The position numbers and the translations under genes were made by a program. A stretch of DNA of 64,000 bases from Erwinia sp. HDF1-3R (GTDB lineage: Bacteria; Pseudomonadota; Gammaproteobacteria; Enterobacterales; Enterobacteriaceae). Where the stretch lies: NCBI RefSeq assembly GCF_039621855.1, contig NZ_CP155071.1:1302001-1366000 (forward strand), given 5' to 3'. Shown here in pieces: positions 27,392 to 36,688 of this stretch. The notes under the pieces were generated by a model that was given only the letters and a program-made list of their open reading frames with translations, did not search any database and was not told where the DNA came from. Numbering within the stretch: position 1 is the first letter of the stretch; every line of letters starts with the position of its first letter.

Positions 27392-28255
27392 TTACAGGTG
27401 CTTATTGAACCAGTCGAGCTGGACCTGGATAACGCTGTCAAAATGCGCGCCGCTGTAGATGTCATAATGGCGGGCGTTTTCTTCACAATAAAACTGCTTA
27501 TCGGTCGCTTTTACCGCGTTATACAAGCCCTGCCCCTGAGCGGCAGGATTAACGTTATCCTTGCCGGCCACCACGACCAGCGTCGGGCAGGTGACGCGCG
27601 CGGCGTTTTCCGCGGGTTTATACTGAAGCGTTTCCCGGACGGTGAGAAAGGGGATCTTGATATCCATCGCCGGATAGCGCGTCTTATTCTGCTCGAAAAA
27701 TGCCTTTGATTCCTCATCGCTTAGCACGCGCGTGATGTTAACGAACATCTCTTTACCCGTAGCGCGCTTTTTATCTGCCATTTTCGTTAGCGTGGCGATA
27801 AACCCTTCCTTCTCCTCCGGCGACATGTGCCCGGTAACGATATCCTCGCCGTCGGCAAAAGCCAGCTGGCTGACAATACAGCGGATATCGGCGTTATCCG
27901 CCGCCGCGCCAAATACGTGGCAGCCGCCGAAGGAGGTGCCCCACAGGCCGATACGCTGATTGTTAAAGAAAGGATGTTGTTTCACCCAGTCGGTAACCGT
28001 AAGAATATCTTCGATCTGCATGGCGGGCTCAAGACGCCCACGCTCGCCTGCACTGGCCCCAAAGCCCCGGTAGTCAAAGGTTACGGTGCAAAATCCTGCC
28101 CGGGTAAAAGCTTCAGCAAAGGGCGGTAACAGGATCTCCTGAATGCCGCAAAAGCCGTGGCAGAGGATAATGACCGGCAGATTACCCAGCGTAGAGAGGG
28201 GTTTCCTGAGCGTCAGGGCAATGCCGTTGTCGAGCTGATGACTGATGGTTTCCAT
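27392..28255 (-). CDS. Alpha/beta hydrolase
   Basis: A 287-residue cytoplasmic serine hydrolase. Oxyanion-hole region LPVIILCHGFCG, YRGFG strand-turn, nucleophile elbow GLWGTSFGGCHV (Ser in GTSFGG), acid near VVVAGKDNVNP and likely catalytic His in YSGAHFDSVI. A helical insertion (residues about 150-200) forms a cap. It resembles dienelactone-hydrolase/peptidase S15-like enzymes without a clear substrate. It lies alone just downstream of sbcC on the same strand. Confidence 0.82.
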   Translation of the reverse strand: METISHQLDNGIALTLRKPLSTLGNLPVIILCHGFCGIQEILLPPFAEAFTRAGFCTVTFDYRGFGASAGERGRLEPAMQIEDILTVTDWVKQHPFFNNQRIGLWGTSFGGCHVFGAAADNADIRCIVSQLAFADGEDIVTGHMSPEEKEGFIATLTKMADKKRATGKEMFVNITRVLSDEESKAFFEQNKTRYPAMDIKIPFLTVRETLQYKPAENAARVTCPTLVVVAGKDNVNPAAQGQGLYNAVKATDKQFYCEENARHYDIYSGAHFDSVIQVQLDWFNKHL

Positions 28256-28302
28256 GGTTTACTTCTCCTTAAGTGAACGCTTTCTGACCCGCCTCCGCAA
28301 TA

Positions 28303-31300
28303 TTAATGCGAGGGGGTTTCCAGCTTACTGTAGCCCAGCCCGTTCATTTTACGTACTTTTATCTGAACGGGAATACGTTCTTTCATCGCCTCGACGTGGC
28401 TTATCACGCCAATGGTCTTACCGCTGGCATTTAGCGCATCCAGCGCATCCAGCGCCGTGTCGAGGGTTTGCGCATCCAGGGTGCCAAAGCCTTCGTCGAG
28501 AAACAGCGACTCAATGCGCGTTTTGTGGCTGACCAGATCGGAGAGCGCCAGCGCCAGCGCCAGGCTCACCAGGAAGCTCTCTCCGCCGGAAAGGGTGCGG
28601 GTGTCGCGCAGGGCGTCGGCCTGCCAGGTATCCACCACCTGTAGCTCCAGCGCTTCACCTGCCTTGCGTTGTAGCATGTAGCGTCCGTGCAGACGGTTAA
28701 GCTGGTTATTTGCCAGCCATACCAGGTGATCCAACGTCAGCCCCTGGGCGAAGCGGCGGAATTTGTCGCCGCCGCTGGAGCCAATAAGGTCATTGAGGCA
28801 GCCCCAGTCTTCAACCTGGCGTTCGCTGACGGCGATTTCATTCAGCATCGCCTGCTGCTGCTGTCGGCGGGCCGCGTCGCTGTTGAGCTGCTGACGCGCT
28901 TCACCCTGGCGCTGGGCATTTTCCCGCAGCGCCCGCGCCGTGTCGTCGACCGCGCCCGGCAGGCTGCTGGCATCCTCTGGAAACGCCTCCGGCCGGGTCT
29001 CCAGCCACAGCGCCAGGTTTTTCTCTGCCTGTTGCAGCAGGGTGGCGGTCTGTTGTAGCCGTGCCTGATGCTGTTTATGCTGGATCTGCAACCGCTGGAT
29101 ATGCTCTTCGTCCAGCAGGGCGGCAGTAAACTCAGCTTCGTCGCTAAAAGGGCTGGCCGCCAGCGCCGTATTAAAGGCCTGCTCCCGCTGTGCCAGGCGT
29201 TCGGCCAGCGTAGATAACTGCTCAGTCAGTGAATTATGCTGTCCGGTCAGGGTATTTAACTGGTTTTGCTGCTGCTGCCACTGTTGTTGCAGAACCTGAC
29301 AGGCTTCCGCTCGCAGCGTTGACGTAAGTCTGAGCTGCTGTTGCACCTCCGCCGTCTGCTGCTCGCCGAAGGCACGGTGACGCTGCTGTTTGACTTCAGT
29401 CAGCTCGGCAGTTTTTGCCTGAAGGCGCTTTTCCAGCCCCTCCAGGCTGGCCTGCCTGTCATCGATGGCTTCGGTCAGCGCCTGCTGCTGGGTAGCCAGC
29501 GCGGCCAGCTCAGGGCCAAGGTGAGTTAGCGCCTGCTCCGCCTGTTGCCACTGCTGCCATTCCTCTTCGCGGCGTGTTAACCAGCGTTGATGCTCGCCGT
29601 TTTCTGGCGGCGTTAGCCCACATTTACTGAGCGAGGCGGCCAGCGTAGCACGCTGATGGTCAAGCTGTTGCTGCGCCTGCGTCAGGCGCTGCTCGCGCTC
29701 ATTCAGCGTCTGGGTCGCAGTAAGCTGCTGCTGTTCGGTAAGCTGCCGCTGCTGCTGGAGAGCGTTAAGCTGGTTCTGCTGCTGAATCAGCGCATCCTTA
29801 TGCTGCTGCAGCGTTCGGGCAGCCTGCTGAAGCTGGGTGAGCTGCGCCTGAAGCGTGATTTCCTGCTGCTCCTCCTCGTCCAGCCACGCCGTTACCGACG
29901 GCTGCTGTTCCGGTGCCAGTGACAGCGAAAGCGCGTCAGCGGTAGTCTGCCACTGGCTGTGCAGTCGGATGGCTTCGGCCTCTGCCTCTTCCCGTTCCTG
30001 TTTAAGCCGTTCGGCCTGCTGCGTCAGGTTTTTGACTTCCACGCCTTTCGCCGTCCCCTGGTCGTGCAACAGTTGCACGTCAGCGCTGAGCTGCGCGAGG
30101 CGCTGCTGTGTTTCTGAGGGCTGCAGGGCCTGATAATCGGCAATGGCGGGATGCTCGCAGGCCCCGCACAGCGGACAGGGCTGCCCGGCAGTCAGCTGCG
30201 CGCGGTGCTGTTCCAGGCTAACGATACGTTGTTCAAGCCTGTAGCGCGTATCCAGATCCTGCTGGTGCTGATGCTTCTCTTTCCAGTCGCGGCGTAAGCG
30301 CTGTAGCTGCTGTTCTGCCTGCTCCAGCTGCTGCTGCAGAGCCTGCTGCGCGTCATCCGTTCGCTGACGACGCGCGGCGTGCTGCTGCCACTGCTGCACC
30401 AGCAGCGCCAGGGTTTGTCGAAGTGGGCGCTGCTGATGGAGCGTAGTCAGTTTGGCCTGGAGTGCCGTTTCGGGAAACTGCTGCTGAAGAGTGGCGCAGT
30501 GCTGCTCAGCTTCGCTGACTTTGCGCTGGGCGAGTTCGCTTTGCTGTTGCAGCGGGCGAAGTGTGAGGTCCAGCCGATCGAGCTGCTGCTGTAGGGCGGC
30601 AACGCTATGCTGCTGTTCAACCCGACTCTGCTGTAACGCAGTAAGCGCCTGCTCACTTTGGTGCTGCTGCTCAAACTGCATCCGCCAGGGTTGCAGGGAT
30701 TCCCCCCAGTCGGCCAGTCGTACATGATCCGTCCGCCACTGCTGATACTGTGCCTGCCGGGCGAGTTTATCCTGCTGCGCCTGATGATTGGTTTGCAGGG
30801 CTGCGCGACGCTGCGTCAGCGCGTGTTGGTACTCACTGACTTCTTTTGTCAGTTCTTCCTTTTGCTGACCCAGCGTCGCTAAGCGGTTATCCAGCGGCAC
30901 GACCGTATCTGTAATCAGCGTTTCCTGCTGCTGACGCTGCACTTCGTGCTGTCGCTGAGCTTCTTCGGCTTTTTGCAGCGCCTGAGTGCTGCTTTCCAGC
31001 CTTTCGCGAGCCTGCTGCTGCCGGGTGGACAGCACCTGCAACTGCTGTTGCAGGCTGTCAGTATCCTGACTGAGCTGGTTACGCTGCTGCCAGAGGGGCC
31101 GTAGCTTTTCCGCTGGCTCCGCGAGTGTGAGTTTACCCATCTCGGCCTGGGCCGCCAGCCAGCGATCTTCAGAGAGCTGGTGCTCAGCACGGGCGGCGGT
31201 AACGGCATCCGTTAGCGCCATCTGCTGGCGGTGCCAGTTAAGCAGATGCTGCTGCTGGTGCGAAAGTGAAGTAAGCGCCTGCTCCTCTGCTTCAAGCTGC

Positions 31301-31977
31301 TGGAGCTGCCCGGTTAGCTGCGTAACCTCATCTTCCGTCAGCAGGGACAGGCCGCTGGCTCTGGCGTGAAGAGTATCAAGCGCGGCGCGGGCGCGCTTAT
31401 GTTGCTCAAAGACGCTGACCGAAACCCGGCCATAGATCTCCGTGCCCGTCAGTTCTTCCAGCAGCTCTGCGCGTTTGTTGGCAGGGGCGTTGAGGAATGC
31501 GGCAAACTCCCCCTGCGAGAGCATCATTGAGCGGGTAAAACGTTCGAAGTCCAGCCCGGTGAGGGCGGTGAGCATCTCAAGCTTATCCTTCACCTTATCG
31601 GCAACGATGGTGTTATCGTCGCAGCGGGCCAGCTCGACCCGGGGCACCTGAAGGTTTCCCTCTGCTGAGCCGCGCGCGCGGGTCTGGCTCCAGAACGCAC
31701 GCCACGCCACACCTTTGACTTCAAACTCCACTTCGGCAAGACACTCCGCCGTATCGCGGGTCATCAGGTCGTTTTGCGCGTTAGATAACTTACCCAGCCG
31801 GGGCGTTTCGTGATACAGCGCCAGGCAGATGGCATCCAGCAGGGTGGTTTTGCCGGCACCTGTCGGGCCGGTGATGGCAAATAAACCGTTGCTGGCGAAC
31901 GGCTCGGCGGTGAAATCGATTTTCCACTCGCCCTTTAGCGAGTTCAGATTCTTAAAGCGCAGCGTCAGGATTTTCAT
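28303..31977 (-). CDS. sbcC: Exonuclease SbcCD subunit SbcC
   Basis: SMC-like ATPase subunit of the SbcCD (Rad50-Mre11-type) nuclease, which opens DNA hairpins and cuts palindromes and protein-blocked ends. 1224 residues, longer than E. coli SbcC (1048). Walker [10 protein letters not shown] (37-45), long Gln-rich coiled coils, zinc-hook CPLCG near residue 600 at the exact middle, signature [18 protein letters not shown] near 1125 and Walker [12 protein letters not shown] near 1155. The extra length lies in the coiled coils. sbcD ends 75 bp upstream; in E. coli the two genes abut. Confidence 0.95.
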   Translation of the reverse strand: MKILTLRFKNLNSLKGEWKIDFTAEPFASNGLFAITGPTGAGKTTLLDAICLALYHETPRLGKLSNAQNDLMTRDTAECLAEVEFEVKGVAWRAFWSQTRARGSAEGNLQVPRVELARCDDNTIVADKVKDKLEMLTALTGLDFERFTRSMMLSQGEFAAFLNAPANKRAELLEELTGTEIYGRVSVSVFEQHKRARAALDTLHARASGLSLLTEDEVTQLTGQLQQLEAEEQALTSLSHQQQHLLNWHRQQMALTDAVTAARAEHQLSEDRWLAAQAEMGKLTLAEPAEKLRPLWQQRNQLSQDTDSLQQQLQVLSTRQQQARERLESSTQALQKAEEAQRQHEVQRQQQETLITDTVVPLDNRLATLGQQKEELTKEVSEYQHALTQRRAALQTNHQAQQDKLARQAQYQQWRTDHVRLADWGESLQPWRMQFEQQHQSEQALTALQQSRVEQQHSVAALQQQLDRLDLTLRPLQQQSELAQRKVSEAEQHCATLQQQFPETALQAKLTTLHQQRPLRQTLALLVQQWQQHAARRQRTDDAQQALQQQLEQAEQQLQRLRRDWKEKHQHQQDLDTRYRLEQRIVSLEQHRAQLTAGQPCPLCGACEHPAIADYQALQPSETQQRLAQLSADVQLLHDQGTAKGVEVKNLTQQAERLKQEREEAEAEAIRLHSQWQTTADALSLSLAPEQQPSVTAWLDEEEQQEITLQAQLTQLQQAARTLQQHKDALIQQQNQLNALQQQRQLTEQQQLTATQTLNEREQRLTQAQQQLDHQRATLAASLSKCGLTPPENGEHQRWLTRREEEWQQWQQAEQALTHLGPELAALATQQQALTEAIDDRQASLEGLEKRLQAKTAELTEVKQQRHRAFGEQQTAEVQQQLRLTSTLRAEACQVLQQQWQQQQNQLNTLTGQHNSLTEQLSTLAERLAQREQAFNTALAASPFSDEAEFTAALLDEEHIQRLQIQHKQHQARLQQTATLLQQAEKNLALWLETRPEAFPEDASSLPGAVDDTARALRENAQRQGEARQQLNSDAARRQQQQAMLNEIAVSERQVEDWGCLNDLIGSSGGDKFRRFAQGLTLDHLVWLANNQLNRLHGRYMLQRKAGEALELQVVDTWQADALRDTRTLSGGESFLVSLALALALSDLVSHKTRIESLFLDEGFGTLDAQTLDTALDALDALNASGKTIGVISHVEAMKERIPVQIKVRKMNGLGYSKLETPSH

Positions 31978-32052
31978 AGCGATTCCCGGTGACTTATTTT
32001 GGCCAGCGTTGGCGTTTTCATGACGGTTCCTGGTGACGGAGTTCAGCCAGCC

Positions 32053-33285
32053 TCAGAGTTTGCATGAAGGCTCCTCATTTTCCATTTCTGCCAGCGTCTG
32101 GCTAAACAGCAGGCTGGCGCGGGCCAGCTGCCCGGGGTCTCTCCCTTCCTCTGACGCCAGTCGGCGGGCGAAAACCTCCTGCACGCTGAGTTCGCTGAGC
32201 GTTTCGTTATCCTGGCGGGCGAGGGTCTGCTCGCGCTGCTCGCGGCTGCGGCGAAGCAGCACGACCTCAACCGGCAGCTGCTCGGTCAGCGCCTGGATAC
32301 GGCGCTGCAGGTCATTCAGCCAGTCCTGGGTAACAATCTCAATATCCAGCCACACCTTTTTGCCATCCTCGCGAGGTTCAATTGCCGCCAGCTGGTGCTC
32401 AATCTCTTCCAGCGTGCCTTTGATCATCTGCATAGGTTGATACAGGGGAATGGTCAGCGGTTCGACGCGGCTCAGTTTCCCGTCAGCGAAATCGACGATA
32501 AAGACGCTTTTTTCCTTACCCAGCTCATCAAAGCTCAGTGGGATAGGTGAGCCGCTATAGCGAATGTGTTCGGTGTTGGCGATGCGTTGCGCGCGGTGGA
32601 TATGGCCCAGCGCGATATAGTCAGCGGGGGGGAACGCCTGCGCCGGAAACGCATCCAGCGATCCGATATAGATGTCGCGTACCGCGTCGCTTTTAGTCAC
32701 GCCGACGGTCGTGAGGTGTCCGGTGGCAATAATCGGCAGCGACAGGCCGAGGGCTTCGCGCTGTGCCTGCGCCTCTTGCCAGCACTGCTGATAGTGCTGA
32801 GTGATGGCCTCCAGCAGGGAGTGCTGTTTTTCATGGCCCGACTGCCCGGCCTGGCTGAGGGTGATATCACGCGGGCGTAAAAAAGGGATGGCGCAGAGCA
32901 GGGCGCCTGGCTGGCCGTCACGGGTTTTCAATAGCAGAACCTGCTCGCCTGGGGTGTCGCTGGCTGCTGCGATAACGGTGGTGTTCAGGCAGGCGAGCAG
33001 TTCGCGGGACTCATTCAGGGTGGCAACGGAGTCGTGGTTTCCGCCCACCACCACCAGTTGGCAACCCGCCTGTTGCAGCTTCACGACGAAGCGGTTGTAG
33101 AGCTCACGCGCATAGCTCGGCGGCGATCCGGTGTCGAAGATGTCGCCAGCGACAATAATAGCATCAGCCTGCTGTTCAACGGCCTGTACCAGCAGCCAGT
33201 CGAGGAAAGCCTGATGTTCGGGCGCACGGCTTTTCGTATAGAAAAACTGTCCCAGATGCCAGTCGGAGGTATGAATAATGCGCAT
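32053..33285 (-). CDS. sbcD: Exonuclease SbcCD subunit SbcD
   Basis: Mre11-type Mn-dependent nuclease partner of SbcC. 410 residues from ATG at 33285 with AAAGGA upstream; the frame is open to 33402 but MRIIHTSDWHLGQ is the family start. Phosphoesterase motifs are visible: DWHLG, AGDIFDTGSPP, VGGNHDS, ATGHLT and ALGHIHRAQ. The C-terminal part forms the capping and SbcC-binding region. It faces the large repeat-filled gap before phoB. Confidence 0.95.
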   Translation of the reverse strand: MRIIHTSDWHLGQFFYTKSRAPEHQAFLDWLLVQAVEQQADAIIVAGDIFDTGSPPSYARELYNRFVVKLQQAGCQLVVVGGNHDSVATLNESRELLACLNTTVIAAASDTPGEQVLLLKTRDGQPGALLCAIPFLRPRDITLSQAGQSGHEKQHSLLEAITQHYQQCWQEAQAQREALGLSLPIIATGHLTTVGVTKSDAVRDIYIGSLDAFPAQAFPPADYIALGHIHRAQRIANTEHIRYSGSPIPLSFDELGKEKSVFIVDFADGKLSRVEPLTIPLYQPMQMIKGTLEEIEHQLAAIEPREDGKKVWLDIEIVTQDWLNDLQRRIQALTEQLPVEVVLLRRSREQREQTLARQDNETLSELSVQEVFARRLASEEGRDPGQLARASLLFSQTLAEMENEEPSCKL

Positions 33286-33410
33286 GAAAATCCTTTGGTC
33301 AGCAAACCCGATGCGCCGATTATAAACGTCGCGCGGCAAAACCCCAGCCTGAAAGGGATAACCCGGTTGATAAAGCGGTAATTTATCGCGCCGGGGGCGC
33401 AATGCATTGT

Positions 33411-33669
33411 GTTACGTGCCCAGTGCAGCAAAGGCTCAGTGCTGTCGCCTGCGGGTGGTGCCGGGCTGCAAAGACTCAGTGCTGTCGCCTACGGGTGGTG
33501 CCCGGTGCTGCACAGGCCTGGGGTGTCGCCTACGGGTGGTGCCCGGTGCTGCACAGGCCTGGGGTGTCGCCTACGGGTGGTGCCCGGTGCTGCACAGGCC
33601 TGGGGTGTCGCCTACGGGTGGTGCCCGATGCTGCACAGCCTTGGGGTGTTGCCTACGGGTGGTGCCCGG
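33411..33669 (+). repeat. 41-bp tandem repeat array (array 1)
   Basis: GC-rich tandem array. The core GTCGCCTACGGGTGGTGCCC starts at 33484, 33525, 33566 and 33607 (period 41). Variant units start at 33444 (period 40) and 33648, and a degenerate half unit precedes them. Each unit contains CCTACGGGTGGTGCCCGGTG, which is also the outer end of the palindromic element that follows, so the array looks like tandem amplification of that end. The period is not a multiple of three, so long open frames here are artefacts. Confidence 0.9.
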
Positions 33670-33855
33670 TGACAGGCGGTCCTCGCGCCGCGCGTTGCGC
33701 GGTGCCTTCGCTCCGCTCGTCGACCTTTCGGACCGGGCATGACGTGACATCCCTGTCCCGACATGCCCTTGTGCCAGCCTCCCTGCTGGCCCATCCGGGT
33801 CTTCCTCCCTGCGCTCAGCGCTGCGGATTGCCTGTCACCGGGCCCCACCCGTCGG
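33652..33855 (+). repeat. Palindromic element E1 (about 204 bp)
   Basis: Bounded by 26-bp inverted repeats (33652-33677 and 33830-33855; 24 of 26 match, e.g. GGTGACAGGC / GCCTGTCACC). The interior is a chain of short hairpins with loops of the type CATCCCTG. It shares blocks with the reverse complement of element E2: GTCCTCGCGCC next to the left end, GGGCAT, TCCCTGCTG, and CAGCGCTGCGGA next to the right end. It has no coding potential and is probably a lineage-specific MITE or structured intergenic repeat. Confidence 0.75.
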
Positions 33856-33982
33856 CTTATTGCATTGTGCTGGCTGCGGTTAAGGGCGGTGTCGGAGATT
33901 CCCGGAAACTCTTCGTCAGATATGAATGCGTACAGGAAATATGCAATGACCAAAATAGTTGGGATATGAAGAAAATCAGAAG

Positions 33983-34005
33983 ACTGAGAGTGCTCAGTTT
34001 ATTTT
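33983..34005 (+). terminator. Terminator-like hairpin between repeat elements
   Basis: Stem ACTGAG / CTCAGT with an AGTG loop followed by TTATTTTG, in the AT-rich stretch between E1 and array 2. Could end a short transcript across E1. Confidence 0.4.
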
Positions 34006-34122
34006 GACTGGTTTTTTCATGGTGCAGATAAATGACCTAAATAGCGGTACCAAAAACTAAATCGAAAAGTGAGCCGAATCCTGCGCGAGAGCAAACCTTA
34101 ACGGGGATAGGCTATGAAATCT

Positions 34123-34228
34123 GCGGACAGATAAACGGTTTTACCGGAGCAGCTCAGTAGCCCGCGGACAGATAAACGTTTTTACCGGAGCAGCTCAGCA
34201 GCCTGCGGACAGATAAACGGTTTTACTT
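34123..34228 (+). repeat. 41-bp tandem repeat array (array 2)
   Basis: About 2.6 copies of a second unit; GCGGACAGATAAACG starts at 34123, 34164 and 34205, exactly 41 bp apart, and the first two complete units differ at only a few bases. The sequence is unrelated to array 1 although the period is the same. Each unit has a small hairpin (CGGTTTTACCG). It ends 22 bp before element E2. Confidence 0.9.
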
Positions 34229-34250
34229 AAAGCGGCCCGGAAGCCTGAGA

Positions 34251-34455
34251 GGTGGATAATCCCTGCGGGTGACGGGCATTCCGCAGCGCTGCGGCGCAGA
34301 CGGAAGGCCAGGCGAGGGCAGCAGGGATGCTGCACTCAGGGAGCGGCGGGCAGGGATGCCCGCTCGCGACCGGGCCGTCCGGCCTGGAGCCGGAGCCAAA
34401 GGCACCAGGCAAAGCCTGGCGCGAGGACGCCCGTCACCCGCAGGGATTATCCACC
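34251..34455 (-). repeat. Palindromic element E2 (205 bp)
   Basis: Bounded by perfect 27-bp inverted repeats at 34251-34277 and 34429-34455 (start GGTGGATAATCCCTGCGGGT). The interior holds several hairpins, such as GCCAGGC-AAA-GCCTGGC and GCGGGCA-GGGA-TGCCCGC. Read on the minus strand it aligns with E1 over most of its length. I annotate it as the opposite-orientation member of the same repeat family. No open frame of note. Confidence 0.8.
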
Positions 34456-34513
34456 GACAAAGCAAAAATCCCAGCCTGCACAACTCACCGTCACCCGCAG
34501 GGATTATCCACCG
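34431..34513 (+). repeat. Direct repeat of the E2 end
   Basis: The right end of E2 (34431-34456, beginning CCGTCACCCGCAGGG) is repeated identically for 26 bp at 34488-34513, 57 bp on, without a partner arm. It may be a solo end left by an earlier event or the start of an end-amplification like array 1. Confidence 0.85.
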
Positions 34514-34565
34514 GCAGCGCAGATATTCGTCCCATGCAGCATAATTGCGTCTGGGGCTGGGGCTT

Positions 34566-34592
34566 TTTTCATAAATATGTCATAAAAGTGAC
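34566..34592 (+). promoter_or_regulatory. Pho box upstream of phoB
   Basis: Three half-sites spaced 11 bp (TTTCAT, TGTCAT, GTGAC) in the core ATGTCATAAAAGTGAC, like the E. coli phoB Pho box, with a CATAAT -10 element immediately downstream. Predicts PhoB autoactivation in phosphate starvation. Confidence 0.8.
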
Positions 34593-34646
34593 GCATAATA
34601 ACGCCGCGAGTCTCAATGACATCCCGTTACCGCAGCAGGAGTAATA

Positions 34647-35336
34647 ATGGCTAAGCGCATTCTGGTGGTTGAAGATGAAACCCCCATCCGTGAAATGCTC
34701 TGTTTCGTTCTGGAACAAAATGATTATCAACCGATTGAAGCAGAAGACTATGACAGCGCCATCAACCTGCTCATTGAACCCTGGCCCGACCTGATACTGC
34801 TGGACTGGATGCTCCCCGGCGGATCGGGCATTCAGCTCATCCGGCACTTGAAGCGTGAAGCCATGACCCGACATATACCGGTCATGATGCTCACGGCGCG
34901 CGGCGAAGAAGAAGATCGCGTTCGGGGCCTTGAGGTGGGAGCCGATGACTACATCACCAAGCCATTCTCACCAAAAGAGCTTATCGCCCGCATCAAAGCG
35001 GTCATGCGCCGCATTTCACCGATGGCGGTGGAAGAAGCGATCGAAATGCAGGGACTGACACTGGATCCCTCCTCCCACCGGGTGATGTCCGATACCCAGC
35101 CCGTTGAAATGGGGCCGACGGAATATAAGCTGCTGCACTTCTTTATGACCCATCCCGAGCGCGTTTACAGCCGTGAACAGTTGCTTAATCACGTATGGGG
35201 CACTAACGTTTACGTCGAAGATCGTACCGTTGATGTGCATATTCGCCGACTGCGCAAAGCGCTCGAACTTACCGGGCACGATCGCATGGTGCAAACGGTG
35301 CGCGGCACAGGTTACCGTTTTTCCTCACGCTACTGA
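34647..35336 (+). CDS. phoB: Phosphate regulon response regulator PhoB
   Basis: OmpR/PhoB-type transcription activator, 229 residues. Receiver domain with acidic pocket (VVEDE), phospho-acceptor Asp53 in LLDWMLPG, Thr in MLTARG and Lys in [10 protein letters not shown]-terminal winged helix with [20 protein letters not shown] and [15 protein letters not shown]. Activates Pho regulon genes at Pho boxes, including its own. phoR follows 21 bp downstream. Confidence 0.97.
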   Translation: MAKRILVVEDETPIREMLCFVLEQNDYQPIEAEDYDSAINLLIEPWPDLILLDWMLPGGSGIQLIRHLKREAMTRHIPVMMLTARGEEEDRVRGLEVGADDYITKPFSPKELIARIKAVMRRISPMAVEEAIEMQGLTLDPSSHRVMSDTQPVEMGPTEYKLLHFFMTHPERVYSREQLLNHVWGTNVYVEDRTVDVHIRRLRKALELTGHDRMVQTVRGTGYRFSSRY

Positions 35337-35357
35337 TCTCGCAACGGAGTATCCACC

Positions 35358-36674
35358 GTGCTGGAACGCCTCTCCTGGAAGAGATTACTGCTTGAACTGC
35401 TGCTGGCGTGCCTGCCCGCGCTGGCTCTCAGCCTGCTGATCGGCTATCTGCCGTGGCTGCTGCTGCTCTCCGTGCTGGCCCTGCTGGGCTGGCATTTTGC
35501 CAACATCCTTCGTCTTTCGCACTGGTTGTGGATCGACCGCAGCATGACGCCGCCAGGTGGGCGCGGCAGCTGGGAACCCCTTTTTTACGGTATTTACCAG
35601 ATGCAGGCGCGAAACCGCCGTCGACGTCGCGAACTGGGCCATCTGATCAAACGCTTTCGCAGCGGCGCCGAATCACTGCCTGATGCGCTGGTGCTGACCA
35701 CCGAAGAGGGCAGCATCTTCTGGTGCAACGGCCTCGCTCAGCAGATGCTCGGTCTGCGCTGGCCCGAAGATAACGGACAAAATATCCTCAACCTGCTGCG
35801 CTATCCTGAGTTCACCCGCTATCTGCGCCAGCGCGAATTTACCCGCCCGCTGATGCTGGTGCTTAACAGTCAGCGTCACCTTGAATTTCGCGTAATGTCC
35901 TACAGCGAAGGGCAGTGGCTCCTGGTGGCTCGGGACGTCACGCAGATGCACCAGCTTGAAGGCGCGCGGCGCAACTTTTTTGCCAACGTCAGTCACGAAC
36001 TGCGTACGCCGTTAACGGTGCTGGGGGGCTATCTGGAGATGATGGAAACGTCAGAGATGGAAGGCGTGCGGCGGCAGAAAGCATTACAGACTATGCAGGA
36101 CCAAACCCGCCGTATGGATGGGCTGGTGAAGCAGCTGCTGACGCTGGCCCGTATTGAAGCCGCACCGGCGCAGGGAAGGGACGAGCAGGTTGATATACCC
36201 GCGATGCTGCGGCGGCTGGAGGTGGAAGCCGCCACGCTCAGTCAGGGACGTCACCTGTTGCAGTTCTCCACCGATCCTCATCTGTGGGTTTACGGTAATG
36301 AGGAGCAGCTGCACAGCGCATTTTCTAATCTGGTTTACAATGCGGTAAACCACACGCCGGACGGCACACGGATTGACATTGCATGGCTGAAAACTGCGAA
36401 AGGGGCTGAGTTCAGGGTGAAGGATAACGGCCCGGGCATTGCGGCAGAGCATATTCCGCGCCTGACGGAGCGCTTCTATCGGGTGGATAAAGCCCGATCG
36501 CGACAAACGGGCGGCAGCGGTTTGGGCCTGGCTATTGTAAAACATGCGCTGAGTCATCATCACAGTCGTCTGGAAATACGCAGCCAGCCGGGAGAAGAGA
36601 CCTGCTTCAGTTTTGTCCTGCCGCCGGAGTTGCTTGTCAGCGCTGAATCATCACAGAATGCCCTTCATCACTGA
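35358..36674 (+). CDS. phoR: Phosphate regulon sensor kinase PhoR
   Basis: Inner-membrane histidine kinase, 438 residues from GTG at 35358 with GGAG upstream. Two N-terminal membrane helices with almost no periplasmic loop, a PAS domain (about 95-195), then the dimerisation helix with His213 in [10 protein letters not shown] and ATPase boxes [24 protein letters not shown] and GSGLGLAI. It phosphorylates PhoB under phosphate limitation, with signal input from the Pst system via PhoU. The stop overlaps an ATG of the next frame. Confidence 0.96.
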   Translation: MLERLSWKRLLLELLLACLPALALSLLIGYLPWLLLLSVLALLGWHFANILRLSHWLWIDRSMTPPGGRGSWEPLFYGIYQMQARNRRRRRELGHLIKRFRSGAESLPDALVLTTEEGSIFWCNGLAQQMLGLRWPEDNGQNILNLLRYPEFTRYLRQREFTRPLMLVLNSQRHLEFRVMSYSEGQWLLVARDVTQMHQLEGARRNFFANVSHELRTPLTVLGGYLEMMETSEMEGVRRQKALQTMQDQTRRMDGLVKQLLTLARIEAAPAQGRDEQVDIPAMLRRLEVEAATLSQGRHLLQFSTDPHLWVYGNEEQLHSAFSNLVYNAVNHTPDGTRIDIAWLKTAKGAEFRVKDNGPGIAAEHIPRLTERFYRVDKARSRQTGGSGLGLAIVKHALSHHHSRLEIRSQPGEETCFSFVLPPELLVSAESSQNALHH

Positions 36675-36688
36675 TGCGGATAACAATA

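Noticed and set aside
28303..31700. Many plus-strand ORFs of 60-125 codons opposite sbcC
   Set aside because: They mirror the Gln-rich (CAG/CTG) coiled-coil codons of sbcC and are Leu/Ser/Cys-rich.
33402..34007. Three overlapping plus-strand ORFs of 87-201 codons with repeating peptide
   Set aside because: They come from the 41-bp tandem array. The period is not a multiple of three, so all three frames stay open; the peptides change frame at each unit and none has a ribosome site.
33411..34228. Possible CRISPR array
   Set aside because: The repeats are directly abutting 41-bp units without unique spacers, and no cas genes are present.
34227..34544. ORFs on both strands across element E2
   Set aside because: The palindrome makes both strands open and GC-rich; the peptides are Pro/Arg/Gly-rich with no family or start signal.
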